A stretch of 22,927 nt of DNA. It comes from BP-133 sp040756995. Lineage in GTDB: Bacteria; Actinomycetota; Acidimicrobiia; IMCC26256; BP-133. The translations under genes were made by a program, and so were the position numbers. Location: contig JBFLYK010000082.1 in the NCBI GenBank assembly GCA_040756995.1, positions 1 through 22,927 on the forward strand. The letters are read 5' to 3'. This document shows positions 1-6,662 of this stretch, piece by piece (position 1 is the first letter of the stretch; every line of letters starts with the position of its first letter). The notes beneath the pieces are model-generated. The model was given only the letters and a program-made list of their open reading frames with translations. It did not search any database and was not told where the DNA came from.

Positions 1-1
1 C

Positions 2-256
2 AAGAACGTCACGACGATCGACGGCCTGGCCAACGGTGACCAGCTGCACCCCGTCCAGCAGGCCTGGATCGACAACGACGTCGCCCAGTGCGGCTACTGC
101 CAGGCCGGCCAGATCATGCAGGCCGTGGCCCTGCTCAACAGCAACCCGAACCCGACCGACGCCGACATCGACGAAGCGATGGGCGGGAACCTCTGCCGGT
201 GCGGTACGTACTTCCGCATCCGCTCCGCCATCAAGCAGGTCGCGGCGGGCAAGTAA
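2..256 (+). CDS. [2Fe-2S]-binding subunit of a molybdenum hydroxylase (isoquinoline 1-oxidoreductase alpha / aldehyde oxidoreductase type), C-terminal part
   Basis: Only the last 84 residues are in the window; the 5' end lies to the left. The visible part is the C-terminal helical [2Fe-2S] domain of xanthine-oxidase-family small subunits. It carries the paired motifs CGYCQAGQI and NLCRCGTY, whose four cysteines bind the second cluster. In this family the subunit passes electrons from a molybdopterin subunit toward an external acceptor during hydroxylation of N-heterocycles or oxidation of aldehydes. The small size and CGYCQAGQI motif fit the two-subunit IorAB-like group better than the three-subunit CO/xanthine dehydrogenases (inference). 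The next gene downstream is on the other strand and converges on it, so the large molybdopterin subunit is not downstream and would have to lie upstream, outside the window. The family is secure; the substrate is unknown. Confidence 0.88.
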   Translation, partial: KNVTTIDGLANGDQLHPVQQAWIDNDVAQCGYCQAGQIMQAVALLNSNPNPTDADIDEAMGGNLCRCGTYFRIRSAIKQVAAGK

Positions 257-271
257 CGAACACCAAGCTGG

Positions 272-952
272 TTACGTCGGGGCGCCGCCTGCAGTCGGGG
301 GCGGCGCCCCGACGCGTTCGGTCTTCTCCCAGGCCCGCTGCAGGGCCCGGAGGATCACGTCGGGCGGCTGGGCGCCGGGGATCCCGAAGGTGCGGTCGAT
401 GACGAAGAACGGGACGGCGCTGATGCCGAGGTCCATGGCCAGCTGCTCGTCGGCCCGGACGGCGGCGGCATAGGCGTCGCTGTCGAGAACGGCGGCCACG
501 TCGGCCGCCGGGAGCCCCACCTCGACGGCCAGGCGGTGCAGCGCCTCCCGGTCGCCGATGGGCTCGCCGTCCGTGAAGGTGGCCCGCTGGAGCCGTTCCT
601 TCAGGGTGTCCTGGAGACCCCGGTCCTTCGCCAGGTGGAGCAGCCGGTGGGCGTCGAAGGTGTTGCCCGGCCGGGCCTTGTCGAAGTCGAGGACGAGGCC
701 CACCGAGGCCCCGGTCTTCGTCATCGTGTCGATCATGTTCTGGGCCTGCGGCCGGCCCAGGCCGTACTTCTTGGCCAGATGGGTGGCATAGTCACCGTCC
801 CGGGCGGCCGGCGCCGACGGGTCGAGCTCGAACGACCGCCATGTCACCGTCACGTCGCTCCGGTGCTCGAACCCGGCCAGGGCCGTCTCGAAGTTCCGCT
901 TGCCGACGTAGCACCAGGGACAGACGATGTCGGACCAGATCTCGACTCTCAT
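272..952 (-). CDS. DsbA family thiol-disulfide oxidoreductase, FrnE-like
   Basis: This 226-residue protein has the thioredoxin-fold start typical of FrnE/DsbA proteins: an MRVEIWSDIVCPWCYVG segment with active-site CPWC at residues 11-14, a central helical insertion, and the cis-proline loop ISAVPFFVID near residue 190. No signal peptide is visible, so it probably acts in the cytoplasm, as FrnE members generally do. FrnE was named from polyketide biosynthesis, but the family mostly comprises general disulfide oxidoreductases or isomerases with unknown partners. The ATG at 952 was chosen because it places the DsbA fold at the N-terminus; the frame stays open upstream but overlaps the preceding gene. 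The start has no strong ribosome site. It is the last gene of the minus-strand run, 29 bp after the cupredoxin. The Ala/Pro/Gly-rich C-terminal tail is encoded by the 275-314 hairpin and is probably not functional. Confidence 0.88.
   Translation of the reverse strand: MRVEIWSDIVCPWCYVGKRNFETALAGFEHRSDVTVTWRSFELDPSAPAARDGDYATHLAKKYGLGRPQAQNMIDTMTKTGASVGLVLDFDKARPGNTFDAHRLLHLAKDRGLQDTLKERLQRATFTDGEPIGDREALHRLAVEVGLPAADVAAVLDSDAYAAAVRADEQLAMDLGISAVPFFVIDRTFGIPGAQPPDVILRALQRAWEKTERVGAPPPTAGGAPT
275..314. terminator. Perfect 15-bp GC-rich hairpin between convergent genes
   Basis: The arm at 275-289 (CGTCGGGGCGCCGCC) is exactly reverse-complementary to 300-314, with a 10-nt loop. It starts 18 nt after the stop of the [2Fe-2S] subunit gene on the plus strand and forms the last codons of the thiol oxidoreductase gene on the minus strand. 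Neither side has a clear U-tract, so it is a terminator-like structure rather than a textbook intrinsic terminator. Its position between convergent genes supports a role in ending transcription. Confidence 0.5.
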
Positions 953-981
953 GGACGGTCCAACGCCCGGACCGCTCGGCT

Positions 982-1458
982 TTAGTCCAGGATCCCCGGC
1001 AGACCGAGAGGGCCCGTGGTGGTCGTGGTCGACGACGGGGACGGGGACGGGCTCGGCGGCGCGGCGGCCTGGCCGTCGCCGACGATGAACGTACCGATCA
1101 TCGTGTCGTCGTGGGGGTCGCAGCGGAACTCGTACGTCCCCGACGGCTGCGCCGGCACCTCGTAGGTCATCTTGCGGGGGCCGACGAAGACCTCGCCTTT
1201 GAACAGCGCCTTGTTGCCGTTGGCCACGTCGTAGATGGCGACGTTGTGGGGGACGGCCGGGTCCTGGTTGTCGAACTCGATCGTGAACGCCTGATCGGCC
1301 GGCGCGGCCAGGCAGTCCTTGTCGAACTTCTTGTCCTTGGCGGCCACTGACAGTGCCGTGCCGGACGGACTGCACGCCGGCCCCGACTCCGCCGTGGCGA
1401 CGGCCGGGACGAACATTGCGATGACAACCGCCAGCAGCGCTCTCAACGGATTCCCCAT
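982..1458 (-). CDS. Secreted cupredoxin (plastocyanin/halocyanin-like type 1 copper protein)
   Basis: This 158-residue protein has an N-terminal signal sequence (about residues 1-23, ending AVATA) and then one cupredoxin domain. Type 1 copper ligands are visible as His71 (in VPHNVAIY) and the C-terminal cluster Cys113-x2-His116-x3-Met120 (FRCDPHDDTMIGTF). Cys29 and Cys49 near the mature N-terminus could form a disulfide. After residue 127 comes a Ser/Pro/Thr-rich tail with no transmembrane anchor. Such proteins carry single electrons or bind copper outside the membrane. The gene is 43 bp downstream of the TPM-domain gene and 29 bp upstream of the DsbA-like gene, in the same direction as the pmo genes about 3 kb upstream. 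A role as electron donor or copper carrier for the copper monooxygenase is possible but is inference only. Confidence 0.9.
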   Translation of the reverse strand: MGNPLRALLAVVIAMFVPAVATAESGPACSPSGTALSVAAKDKKFDKDCLAAPADQAFTIEFDNQDPAVPHNVAIYDVANGNKALFKGEVFVGPRKMTYEVPAQPSGTYEFRCDPHDDTMIGTFIVGDGQAAAPPSPSPSPSSTTTTTGPLGLPGILD

Positions 1459-1501
1459 TCCCCAGGACGTGCGCCGAATGCTACCCGGAGCCTGACGGGT
1501 C

Positions 1502-2830
1502 TCAGAAGTCGCCGCCGCCCCCGAAGTCCCCCCCGAAATCGCCGCCGCCGAAATCGCCACCGCCGCCGAAGTCCCCGCCCCAGCCGCCGTCACCCCAACC
1601 GGAGTCGCCGCCCGGTCCGCCGGGGTCGGCGAAGGCGACGTCGGGGGTGAAGAGGTCGTGGAGCACCATGCCCCCGAGCATTCCGCCGAAGAACGGGAAG
1701 AGCCCGGCGCCGCCGAAGCCCATCGATCCGAGCCCCTGCCAGTAGGGAACGGCCATGCCGTGCTGGTACACCCGGCGGGGCTCGGGCATCTGGCCCGCTT
1801 CGAGTCCGGCGGCGCACTGGGCGCAGACCGGCAGCTCCGCCTCGTCGCCGGCCGGCGTGGTGACGGGCATCGTCTGCACCGCTCGGCCGTGCTTCGGATC
1901 GAAGGCGCACAGCCCCTCGAGGAGCGCGGCCTCCTCCGGGGGCGGGAGCGGACGGCCGGCGAGGACCGCCCGGGCCGATTGGGCGGCCCGTAGACCCCTC
2001 TCGAGCGTCTGGCGGATCGTCTCGGTGGCCGGGATGGTCCGGACGGTCGGGAGGGCGTCCCGGACCTCGCCGTAGGCCAGAACGGCCTCGTCGTAGTGGG
2101 ACTGCGCCTGCGCCGCCCGCTCACCTCCGAAGCGGAGGTCGCTGCCGAGATCGGTCACGTGGGCGGCCAGGGCGTCGACGAGCGGCTCCAGGGCCGCCTT
2201 CCGGTCGGCCAGATCGGCCTCCGCCCGGCGGGCCGTCGCCCGGCGGGAGATGCGCAGGAAGGCGAAGAAGCCGACGAGGAGCAGGCCCACGAGGACGAGC
2301 CCGCTCCCGATACCCCCGCCGCCCCCGCCCTCGTCCCCCCGACGCTCCGCCGCCCCGGAGGCACCGCCCGATCCGGGGTTCGCGCCGGCGTCGGCCAGCC
2401 GTTGCGCCACGGCGATGGTTCCACCGATCGGGTCGGCCCGCAGCTGGCCCAGCGAGCTGTTGAACACCTCCTGGATGGCCGCCTCCGGGACGACCGCCGA
2501 GGCGATCCCGAGGCTCTGGGGCGATCGCGACAGGAGGAGCACGTTGCCGTTGAGCCCGATTGCCCGCCGGAGCTCGCGGGCCGTCTGCGTGGGGTTGACC
2601 GGCCGGTTGGCCACCACGGCGAACTTGGTCGGGACGCCCCGACCCCGCAGTTCCCGGGCGGCCGCCTCCAGCCGCTGCCGGTCCGCGTCGGAGACCGACG
2701 CACCCGGCTCGAGCACCACGTCGGACGCCGCCAGCTCCGGGGCCGAGACCTCGGCCACCGCCGGCCGGGCCCCGACCAGACCGAAGGCGAAGACGACCGC
2801 CAGCCCGACGAACATCACGGCCCTCCTCAT
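1502..2830 (-). CDS. TPM-domain membrane protein with glycine-rich C-terminus
   Basis: The protein has 442 residues. In order it shows a signal peptide (about 1-26, ending RPAVA), a TPM-like (Psb32/YgcG-type) extracytoplasmic domain (about 35-150), a Gly-rich linker, one transmembrane helix (176-193), a helical segment (about 198-290), a possible small zinc site (Cys308, His314, Cys336, Cys339), and a tail of GGDF-like repeats from about residue 405. TPM domains occur in photosystem repair and in proteins of unknown function; its role here is unknown. Start choice: ATG 2830 gives a signal peptide with two arginines, but the AGGAGG formed by codons 2-3 sits 6 nt before a second ATG at 2815, which may be the real start. 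The stop of the hydrolase gene is 10 bp upstream, suggesting one transcript. Confidence 0.82.
   Translation of the reverse strand: MRRAVMFVGLAVVFAFGLVGARPAVAEVSAPELAASDVVLEPGASVSDADRQRLEAAARELRGRGVPTKFAVVANRPVNPTQTARELRRAIGLNGNVLLLSRSPQSLGIASAVVPEAAIQEVFNSSLGQLRADPIGGTIAVAQRLADAGANPGSGGASGAAERRGDEGGGGGGIGSGLVLVGLLLVGFFAFLRISRRATARRAEADLADRKAALEPLVDALAAHVTDLGSDLRFGGERAAQAQSHYDEAVLAYGEVRDALPTVRTIPATETIRQTLERGLRAAQSARAVLAGRPLPPPEEAALLEGLCAFDPKHGRAVQTMPVTTPAGDEAELPVCAQCAAGLEAGQMPEPRRVYQHGMAVPYWQGLGSMGFGGAGLFPFFGGMLGGMVLHDLFTPDVAFADPGGPGGDSGWGDGGWGGDFGGGGDFGGGDFGGDFGGGGDF
1504..1605 (-). repeat. In-frame GGDF/GGGDF-type coding repeat
   Basis: The 3' end of the TPM gene encodes tandem short units of Gly-Gly-Asp-Phe and Gly-Gly-Gly-Asp-Phe with Trp variants (GWGDGGWGGDF). 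The DNA shows matching near-repeats of ccgccgccgaaatcgcc. It is a low-complexity protein tail and is unrelated to the GGDEF diguanylate cyclase motif. Confidence 0.7.
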
Positions 2831-2840
2831 GGAGCCAACC

Positions 2841-3716
2841 TTACGACCTGGCGAAGAAGTCGGTGATCTCGGCCACGGCGACGTCGGGGCGCTCCCAGGC
2901 TACGAAGTGGCCGGCGTCCTCCACTGGGGCGAAGTCGCAGTCGGCGAAGTAGTCGCCGAGCCGGTCGGCCCACTCGACCTTGAGGATCGGATCGCTGGCG
3001 CCCCACCGCACCCGGGTCGGCACTCCGATCGGCGGCAGCTCGGGGGCGCCGTGGCGCATCAGCTCGAGCCGGGCGGGGTGGGCGGCGATGTACCAGTTGA
3101 ACCCGCCCTGGAGGTTTCCGGGGGCCGAGAAGTTGTCGACCCAGGCGGCGACGTCGTCGTCGTCGAAGGCGCCCGGATCGTGGGCCCAGTGGGCCAGGAA
3201 GTGCCGGAGATAGCGCTCCGTCGCCTGCCGGCTCGATCCGACGAGCTCGGCCGCCAGCGGCAGCTGGTGGAACGACTGGTACCAGACCTCCCGGAGGTGG
3301 TCGGGATCGGCCCAACGCCGCCCGATGCCGGGATAGGGACAGTCGAAGAAGAACAGCCCGGCGATCCGCTCCGGATGGGCGCGCACGAACGCCTGGGCCA
3401 CGAACGCCCCCACGTCGTGGCTCACCAGCCCGAAGCGCTCCAACCCGAGGCTGTCCACCAGCCCGAGGAGATCGGCGGCGTGGTCCTCGATGCGGTAGCC
3501 CTCCAGCGCCGGCAGGTCGGGCTTGGACGATTCGCCGAAGCCGCGGAGGTCGTAGGCGACGACGTCGAAGCGCTCGCTGAGCGGCTCGATGACCTTGCGC
3601 CAGACGAGCCAGAACTCCGGCCACCCGTGGATCAGGACAAGCGGGAAGCCCCTCCCCTGTCGCACGTAGTGGATATCCATGCCGTTGGCGCTCGCGAAAC
3701 GATGCTCGAAGCTCAC
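2841..3716 (-). CDS. Alpha/beta hydrolase, epoxide-hydrolase-like
   Basis: The 291-residue protein has the alpha/beta-hydrolase layout of soluble epoxide hydrolases. It shows the oxyanion motif HGWPEFW (30-36), the segment DLRGFGESSKPD (56-67), the nucleophile elbow SHDVG with Asp101 (Asp rather than Ser points to epoxide hydrolase or haloalkanoate dehalogenase), a cap with tyrosines in CPYPG and GGFNWY, an acid in GASDP, and the catalytic His270 in DAGHF. The cap motif NWY favours epoxide hydrolase over dehalogenase. The start is a GTG at 3716; an ATG at codon 13 would cut into the first strand. It lies 19 bp after a small membrane-protein gene and 10 bp before the TPM gene. Downstream of a hydrocarbon monooxygenase it could open epoxides made from alkenes (inference). 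Confidence 0.87.
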   Translation of the reverse strand: MSFEHRFASANGMDIHYVRQGRGFPLVLIHGWPEFWLVWRKVIEPLSERFDVVAYDLRGFGESSKPDLPALEGYRIEDHAADLLGLVDSLGLERFGLVSHDVGAFVAQAFVRAHPERIAGLFFFDCPYPGIGRRWADPDHLREVWYQSFHQLPLAAELVGSSRQATERYLRHFLAHWAHDPGAFDDDDVAAWVDNFSAPGNLQGGFNWYIAAHPARLELMRHGAPELPPIGVPTRVRWGASDPILKVEWADRLGDYFADCDFAPVEDAGHFVAWERPDVAVAEITDFFARS

Positions 3717-3735
3717 GGCGTCGCCGCGGGCGGAC

Positions 3736-4014
3736 CTAGACGCGTGTCAGCCAGGGCGGTTCCGAGCGATGCCTGGGCGGCGTCTTCTGGTGTGGCCTGG
3801 CTGCGACTGCCTGGGTGGCCGGCCTCATCTTGGCCCGCATATGGCTCAATGGGTGCTGGGCCCCCACGGGCAACACTCGCACCTGCCGATCCCGGCTCCG
3901 ACTGCGACGATCGCCGGCGGCGGTAGCCATGAACAGCAACCCGGCGCCGATCAAGAGAAGCGGCAGGACCATGAACAGGACGGCGCCCCCACCGCTGAAC
4001 TCGTTGGGTGCCAC
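3736..4014 (-). CDS. Small single-span membrane protein, unknown function
   Basis: Reading from a GTG at 4014 gives 92 residues. A hydrophobic segment (GAVLFMVLPLLLIGAGLLFM, about residues 11-30) is followed by a strongly basic, Arg/Pro-rich tail with several His. No family is recognised. The start is uncertain: the GTG lies 14 bp after the stop of the preceding small membrane-protein gene, with no strong ribosome site, and an ATG at 3972 would give a shorter protein lacking half the hydrophobic segment. The layout (one N-terminal span, then a basic tail) repeats that of the gene just upstream, so the two may be related or act together. It ends 19 bp before the hydrolase start. Whether it is really translated is less certain than for its neighbours. 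Confidence 0.5.
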   Translation of the reverse strand: MAPNEFSGGGAVLFMVLPLLLIGAGLLFMATAAGDRRSRSRDRQVRVLPVGAQHPLSHMRAKMRPATQAVAARPHQKTPPRHRSEPPWLTRV

Positions 4015-4028
4015 CTTCGCCGACTTGC

Positions 4029-4370
4029 TCAGCCGGTCTTGCGGCGCGGCGGCGGCGGTTCGAACCTGCGGGGAATCGCGGGCCGGTTGTCCGCCGACTC
4101 GCCGTCCATCACGTGCAGCTTGGGCGCACCGAAGCGGCGACCGAGCCGCTCCGAGTTCGGGACGGTGGCACGGTCCGACCGAGGACGGCGAGTGGCGAAG
4201 TGCACCTGCCGGCTCAAGCTGTTCGTTGGCAGGGTCCGGGTGTTGGTCTTCTTGCCCGACCCGTCCCGCATAGCCGTCACGATGACGAAGATCGCCGCCC
4301 CGATGAACAGGAAGGGAAAGAACTCCATCAGGCCGCCCAATCCCCCATGAGCCAGAACCGGTATGACCAT
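4029..4370 (-). CDS. Small single-span membrane protein downstream of pmoB, unknown function
   Basis: This 113-residue protein begins MVIPVLAHGGLGG and continues into one transmembrane helix (about residues 16-34, in MEFFPFLFIGAAIFVIVTAM). A basic, proline-rich cytoplasmic-type tail follows. A good ribosome site, GGAAGGA at 4383-4377, lies 6 nt before the ATG, which supports real translation. It has no cysteine, so it lacks the CuA-type metal site of PmoD, the small protein often encoded with methane monooxygenase. An Ala-His-Gly-Gly sequence just before the span is notable, but the preceding stretch is too short for a normal cleavable signal peptide. It lies 111 bp after pmoB, beyond a strong hairpin. 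Its function is unknown; an accessory membrane subunit or copper-handling role is speculative. Confidence 0.68.
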   Translation of the reverse strand: MVIPVLAHGGLGGLMEFFPFLFIGAAIFVIVTAMRDGSGKKTNTRTLPTNSLSRQVHFATRRPRSDRATVPNSERLGRRFGAPKLHVMDGESADNRPAIPRRFEPPPPRRKTG

Positions 4371-4420
4371 GACTTGTCCTTCCCACCACGGTGACCAGTG
4401 TCCAAGTGTACTTCGATGGC

Positions 4421-4456
4421 AGTGGCCTACCTCACCCGCAGGTGGGGTAGGCCACT
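4421..4456 (-). terminator. 16-bp hairpin after pmoB (terminator or processing/stability element)
   Basis: The arms 4421-4436 and 4441-4456 pair over 16 positions around a CGCA loop with a single defect: T4432 against G4445, an A-C mismatch in the minus-strand RNA. The structure starts 25 nt after the pmoB stop. No run of U follows it on the minus strand, so it may attenuate read-through or protect the pmoCAB messenger 3' end rather than act as a classical intrinsic terminator. Confidence 0.55.
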
Positions 4457-4481
4457 CGCTTCGCTTTCTGACTCCTCTCGA

Positions 4482-5792
4482 TCAGTCGAAGTCGCTGAAC
4501 CTCGGCCGGAGGGGCTCCTCGATCTCGACGGAGGACCGGGTGCCTGCCGAGTCCTTGAAGATCACCAGGCCGGCGATCGTCAGCTGCGACTCGCTGGTCG
4601 GCACCAGGTGCTCCTCCACGAAGGAGTTCCCGTCGATTGCCAGGTTGAGCTTGGTGGTCTGGCCCGGCTGGATCGGGCCGGACGGCGACACGATGACTTC
4701 GTTCCGGTAGGCGTCCGGAGAGATCGAGGAACCGCCCGGGGGGCTGAAGGTGAGGCTGGACGTCGAGAACTGGGCGAACTCGATCGGGCCGCTGTGGACG
4801 TTGGTCACCTCGAGCTCGAGGTTCAACTTCCGGCTGTTGGGCTCGTAATCCGCCACCGTCGGGTTCACCTTCGCCAATACCGGTGCCGAGTCTTGTGCAT
4901 TCGGGGGTGGCTCGAACTGCACGACCTGCTGGGGGATCTTCACCGGATAGGCCGCGGCCTGGTAGATCCAACCCACGAGCAAGAAAATGGCTGTGGCGAT
5001 GGCGAACATGTTGATGACGCGGTGATCCCGTTTGGAGTTCAGCCCCACGGCGACCCCGTCGTCGTTCAGCGGTATCGAGAGAGTCACCGCGGGATTCGTC
5101 ACCGTGCGTTTGCCGCCCAGTATCCCCTTCGGAGAGCCGTCCGGGTTCCGCTTACCCGCCGTCCAGTAGAGGATCCAGGCCAAGCCGAACAGGAAGCCGA
5201 TGACCTGGAACGTCCACACCATATTGAGCCCGTAGTTCTCCATGTTGATCTTGTCGCCGTTGTAGAGGGTCACGGGCGATTCGAACCCGCCCGGCTTCCT
5301 CGCGACGTTGATCCACTGGCCCGGGCCCAACACCGTTCCGGCGCCCTTCACCGCAAACGAGGGATGGACGTGCCACCGGCCGGGCCGGCGGCCCATCAGA
5401 GTCATCTCGAAGGTGTAGAAGTTGCCCCGGGTGACCTCGATGCGCCCGGGTGCGGACACACCATTGATGGTCCGCTCGAGCATCATGACGACGGGGCCCT
5501 GGGTGGCGATGTTGATGTACCCGATCTCGGGCTGGCCCGCCGCCAGGGTGTCGGGCCAGGTGTGCATCAACTTCGCCGTGCCTTTGAGCGTGACCTTGTC
5601 GCCCTGGGAGACGTGGATCTCCCCGTTACGGATCTGGCCACCGCCGAACTCAATGTCCGTCCACCCGATCGTGCGCATCCGGAGGAAGGCCTCTTGGGAC
5701 TTCTCACCGTGAGCAGAGGCCGGGGATGCGAACACCAACGTCGACGCGATCCCGAGAAGCAGGACCGCTGCGAACCGCTTTGCCATGGTCAT
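4482..5792 (-). CDS. pmoB: Copper membrane monooxygenase subunit B (PmoB/AmoB family)
   Basis: The 436-residue protein matches PmoB along its whole length. It has a signal peptide (1-27, ending SPASA), a mature N-terminus HGEKSQEAFLRMRTI, a first cupredoxin domain, two transmembrane helices (about 191-212 and 259-280) and a second cupredoxin domain to the end. The ligands of the conserved CuB site are all present: His28 (mature N-terminal amine and side chain) and His141/His143 in RRPGRWHVHP. The positions matching the bis-His site of Methylococcus capsulatus (His48 and His72 there, from memory) are Gly43 and Lys74, so that site is absent. PmoB forms the periplasmic-side part of the trimeric enzyme. 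It follows pmoA by 16 bp. Two starts are possible, ATG 5792 and ATG 5786, both close to the purine-rich GGAGGAAAGGGGGA. Substrate specificity cannot be read from this subunit. Confidence 0.96.
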   Translation of the reverse strand: MTMAKRFAAVLLLGIASTLVFASPASAHGEKSQEAFLRMRTIGWTDIEFGGGQIRNGEIHVSQGDKVTLKGTAKLMHTWPDTLAAGQPEIGYINIATQGPVVMMLERTINGVSAPGRIEVTRGNFYTFEMTLMGRRPGRWHVHPSFAVKGAGTVLGPGQWINVARKPGGFESPVTLYNGDKINMENYGLNMVWTFQVIGFLFGLAWILYWTAGKRNPDGSPKGILGGKRTVTNPAVTLSIPLNDDGVAVGLNSKRDHRVINMFAIATAIFLLVGWIYQAAAYPVKIPQQVVQFEPPPNAQDSAPVLAKVNPTVADYEPNSRKLNLELEVTNVHSGPIEFAQFSTSSLTFSPPGGSSISPDAYRNEVIVSPSGPIQPGQTTKLNLAIDGNSFVEEHLVPTSESQLTIAGLVIFKDSAGTRSSVEIEEPLRPRFSDFD

Positions 5793-5808
5793 TCCCCCTT
5801 TCCTCCGC

Positions 5809-6591
5809 CTACCACTTCTTCATGAAGCGGCCGATGGGCCAGATCGCCAGCATTCGGCCGATGAACTGGCCGATCCAGTAGCCCGCGATGGTGACCGTCA
5901 TGCCGAAGACGATCGACACGTACTGTGTCTCCCCGAGGAAGCTCCGCAGGGTGCCGTGCTCCACGATCCTGAGGTACTCGGGGGTCTGGCTCCTGATGTA
6001 GGCGATCCCCTGGATGTCCGAGACGGTGAGGATGCGGTCCATCCACTCCGCCGGCTGGAGGTAGGGGGCGATCATCACGTAGTTGGAGACCCACCAGGCG
6101 AAGGCGAAGACGGCGGAGCCGAGCACTGACGTGATGATGAAGCTCTTGCTCTTCATCAGCACCCAGTCGGCGAAGATTCCCGCCGGAACCATGGTGGTGC
6201 CCCACACGAAGTTCAGTGGATAGTGGACGAAGTTCCCCCACTGGAGCCACCGACCGAGCGTGCTCAGGAACCACATGCAGATGGCCGTGTAGGTCATCCC
6301 GGTCGGGAACCGCCAGGCCAGCCACTGGATGTACTGGAGGGCGGACCCGATGATGACCAGGGCGAAGGGCGTGAGGATCGGCCACCACACCCGGTCCTTC
6401 CAGTCGGTCCAGAAGTCCCAGTCGCCGGCGAACAGGAGCAGCGTGATGTTGGCGGCGGCACCAACGATGAAGGCGGCGCTGATCCAGAAGACCGCATCCC
6501 ACTTCCGGTCGATGTACTTGTACTGCTTATTGACCAGTCCCCGGAGTCGCTGGAGTTCCTGGTCTTGCTCGAGGGTCCCCGTGTCTGACAT
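5809..6591 (-). CDS. pmoA: Copper membrane monooxygenase subunit A (PmoA/AmoA family)
   Basis: This 260-residue integral membrane protein carries the family signature GDWDFWTDWKDR (56-67), the segment behind the widely used pmoA/amoA degenerate primers. Further conserved blocks include WWPILTP, FPTGMTYTA, a tryptophan-rich middle section and the C-terminal run toward FMKKW. About seven hydrophobic segments are visible, as in known PmoA. Length is normal (PmoA about 245-265). In the family PmoA lies in the membrane beside PmoC and forms part of the active-site cavity. ATG 6591 is preceded directly by GAGGGAGAGGGG. The gene lies 71 bp after pmoC and 16 bp before pmoB, in the standard C-A-B order. 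The gene context suggests the actinobacterial hydrocarbon-monooxygenase branch rather than proteobacterial pMMO or AMO; a tree would be needed to confirm this. Confidence 0.97.
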   Translation of the reverse strand: MSDTGTLEQDQELQRLRGLVNKQYKYIDRKWDAVFWISAAFIVGAAANITLLLFAGDWDFWTDWKDRVWWPILTPFALVIIGSALQYIQWLAWRFPTGMTYTAICMWFLSTLGRWLQWGNFVHYPLNFVWGTTMVPAGIFADWVLMKSKSFIITSVLGSAVFAFAWWVSNYVMIAPYLQPAEWMDRILTVSDIQGIAYIRSQTPEYLRIVEHGTLRSFLGETQYVSIVFGMTVTIAGYWIGQFIGRMLAIWPIGRFMKKW

Positions 6592-6662
6592 CCCCTCTCC
6601 CTCTCTGGACGTCTTTGGCGAGCCCTATCGGCCCCGGTCAACCCACCATGTGAGGAATGGAA

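Noticed and set aside
1504..1605. CRISPR-like or intergenic tandem repeat
   Set aside because: The repeat is in frame within the TPM gene and encodes Gly-Asp-Phe units of unequal length; there are no spacers.
1502..2124. N-terminal extension of the cupredoxin frame over the TPM gene
   Set aside because: The extended part overlaps the TPM gene and is Arg/Pro/Ser-rich without domains. A normal signal peptide begins at ATG 1458.
4029..4370. PmoD homologue downstream of pmoB
   Set aside because: The protein has no cysteine and no periplasmic metal-binding domain, and its single helix is at the N-terminus rather than at the C-terminus.
3736..4389. Single 217-residue protein starting at 4389
   Set aside because: Its first part is a low-complexity shadow of the 113-residue membrane protein in another frame, which has a good ribosome site. 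Only the downstream part from about 4014 shows a plausible membrane segment.
4398..5825. Long plus-strand frame opposite pmoB
   Set aside because: The opposite frame of a well-supported pmoB gene; it has no ribosome site and no recognisable domain.
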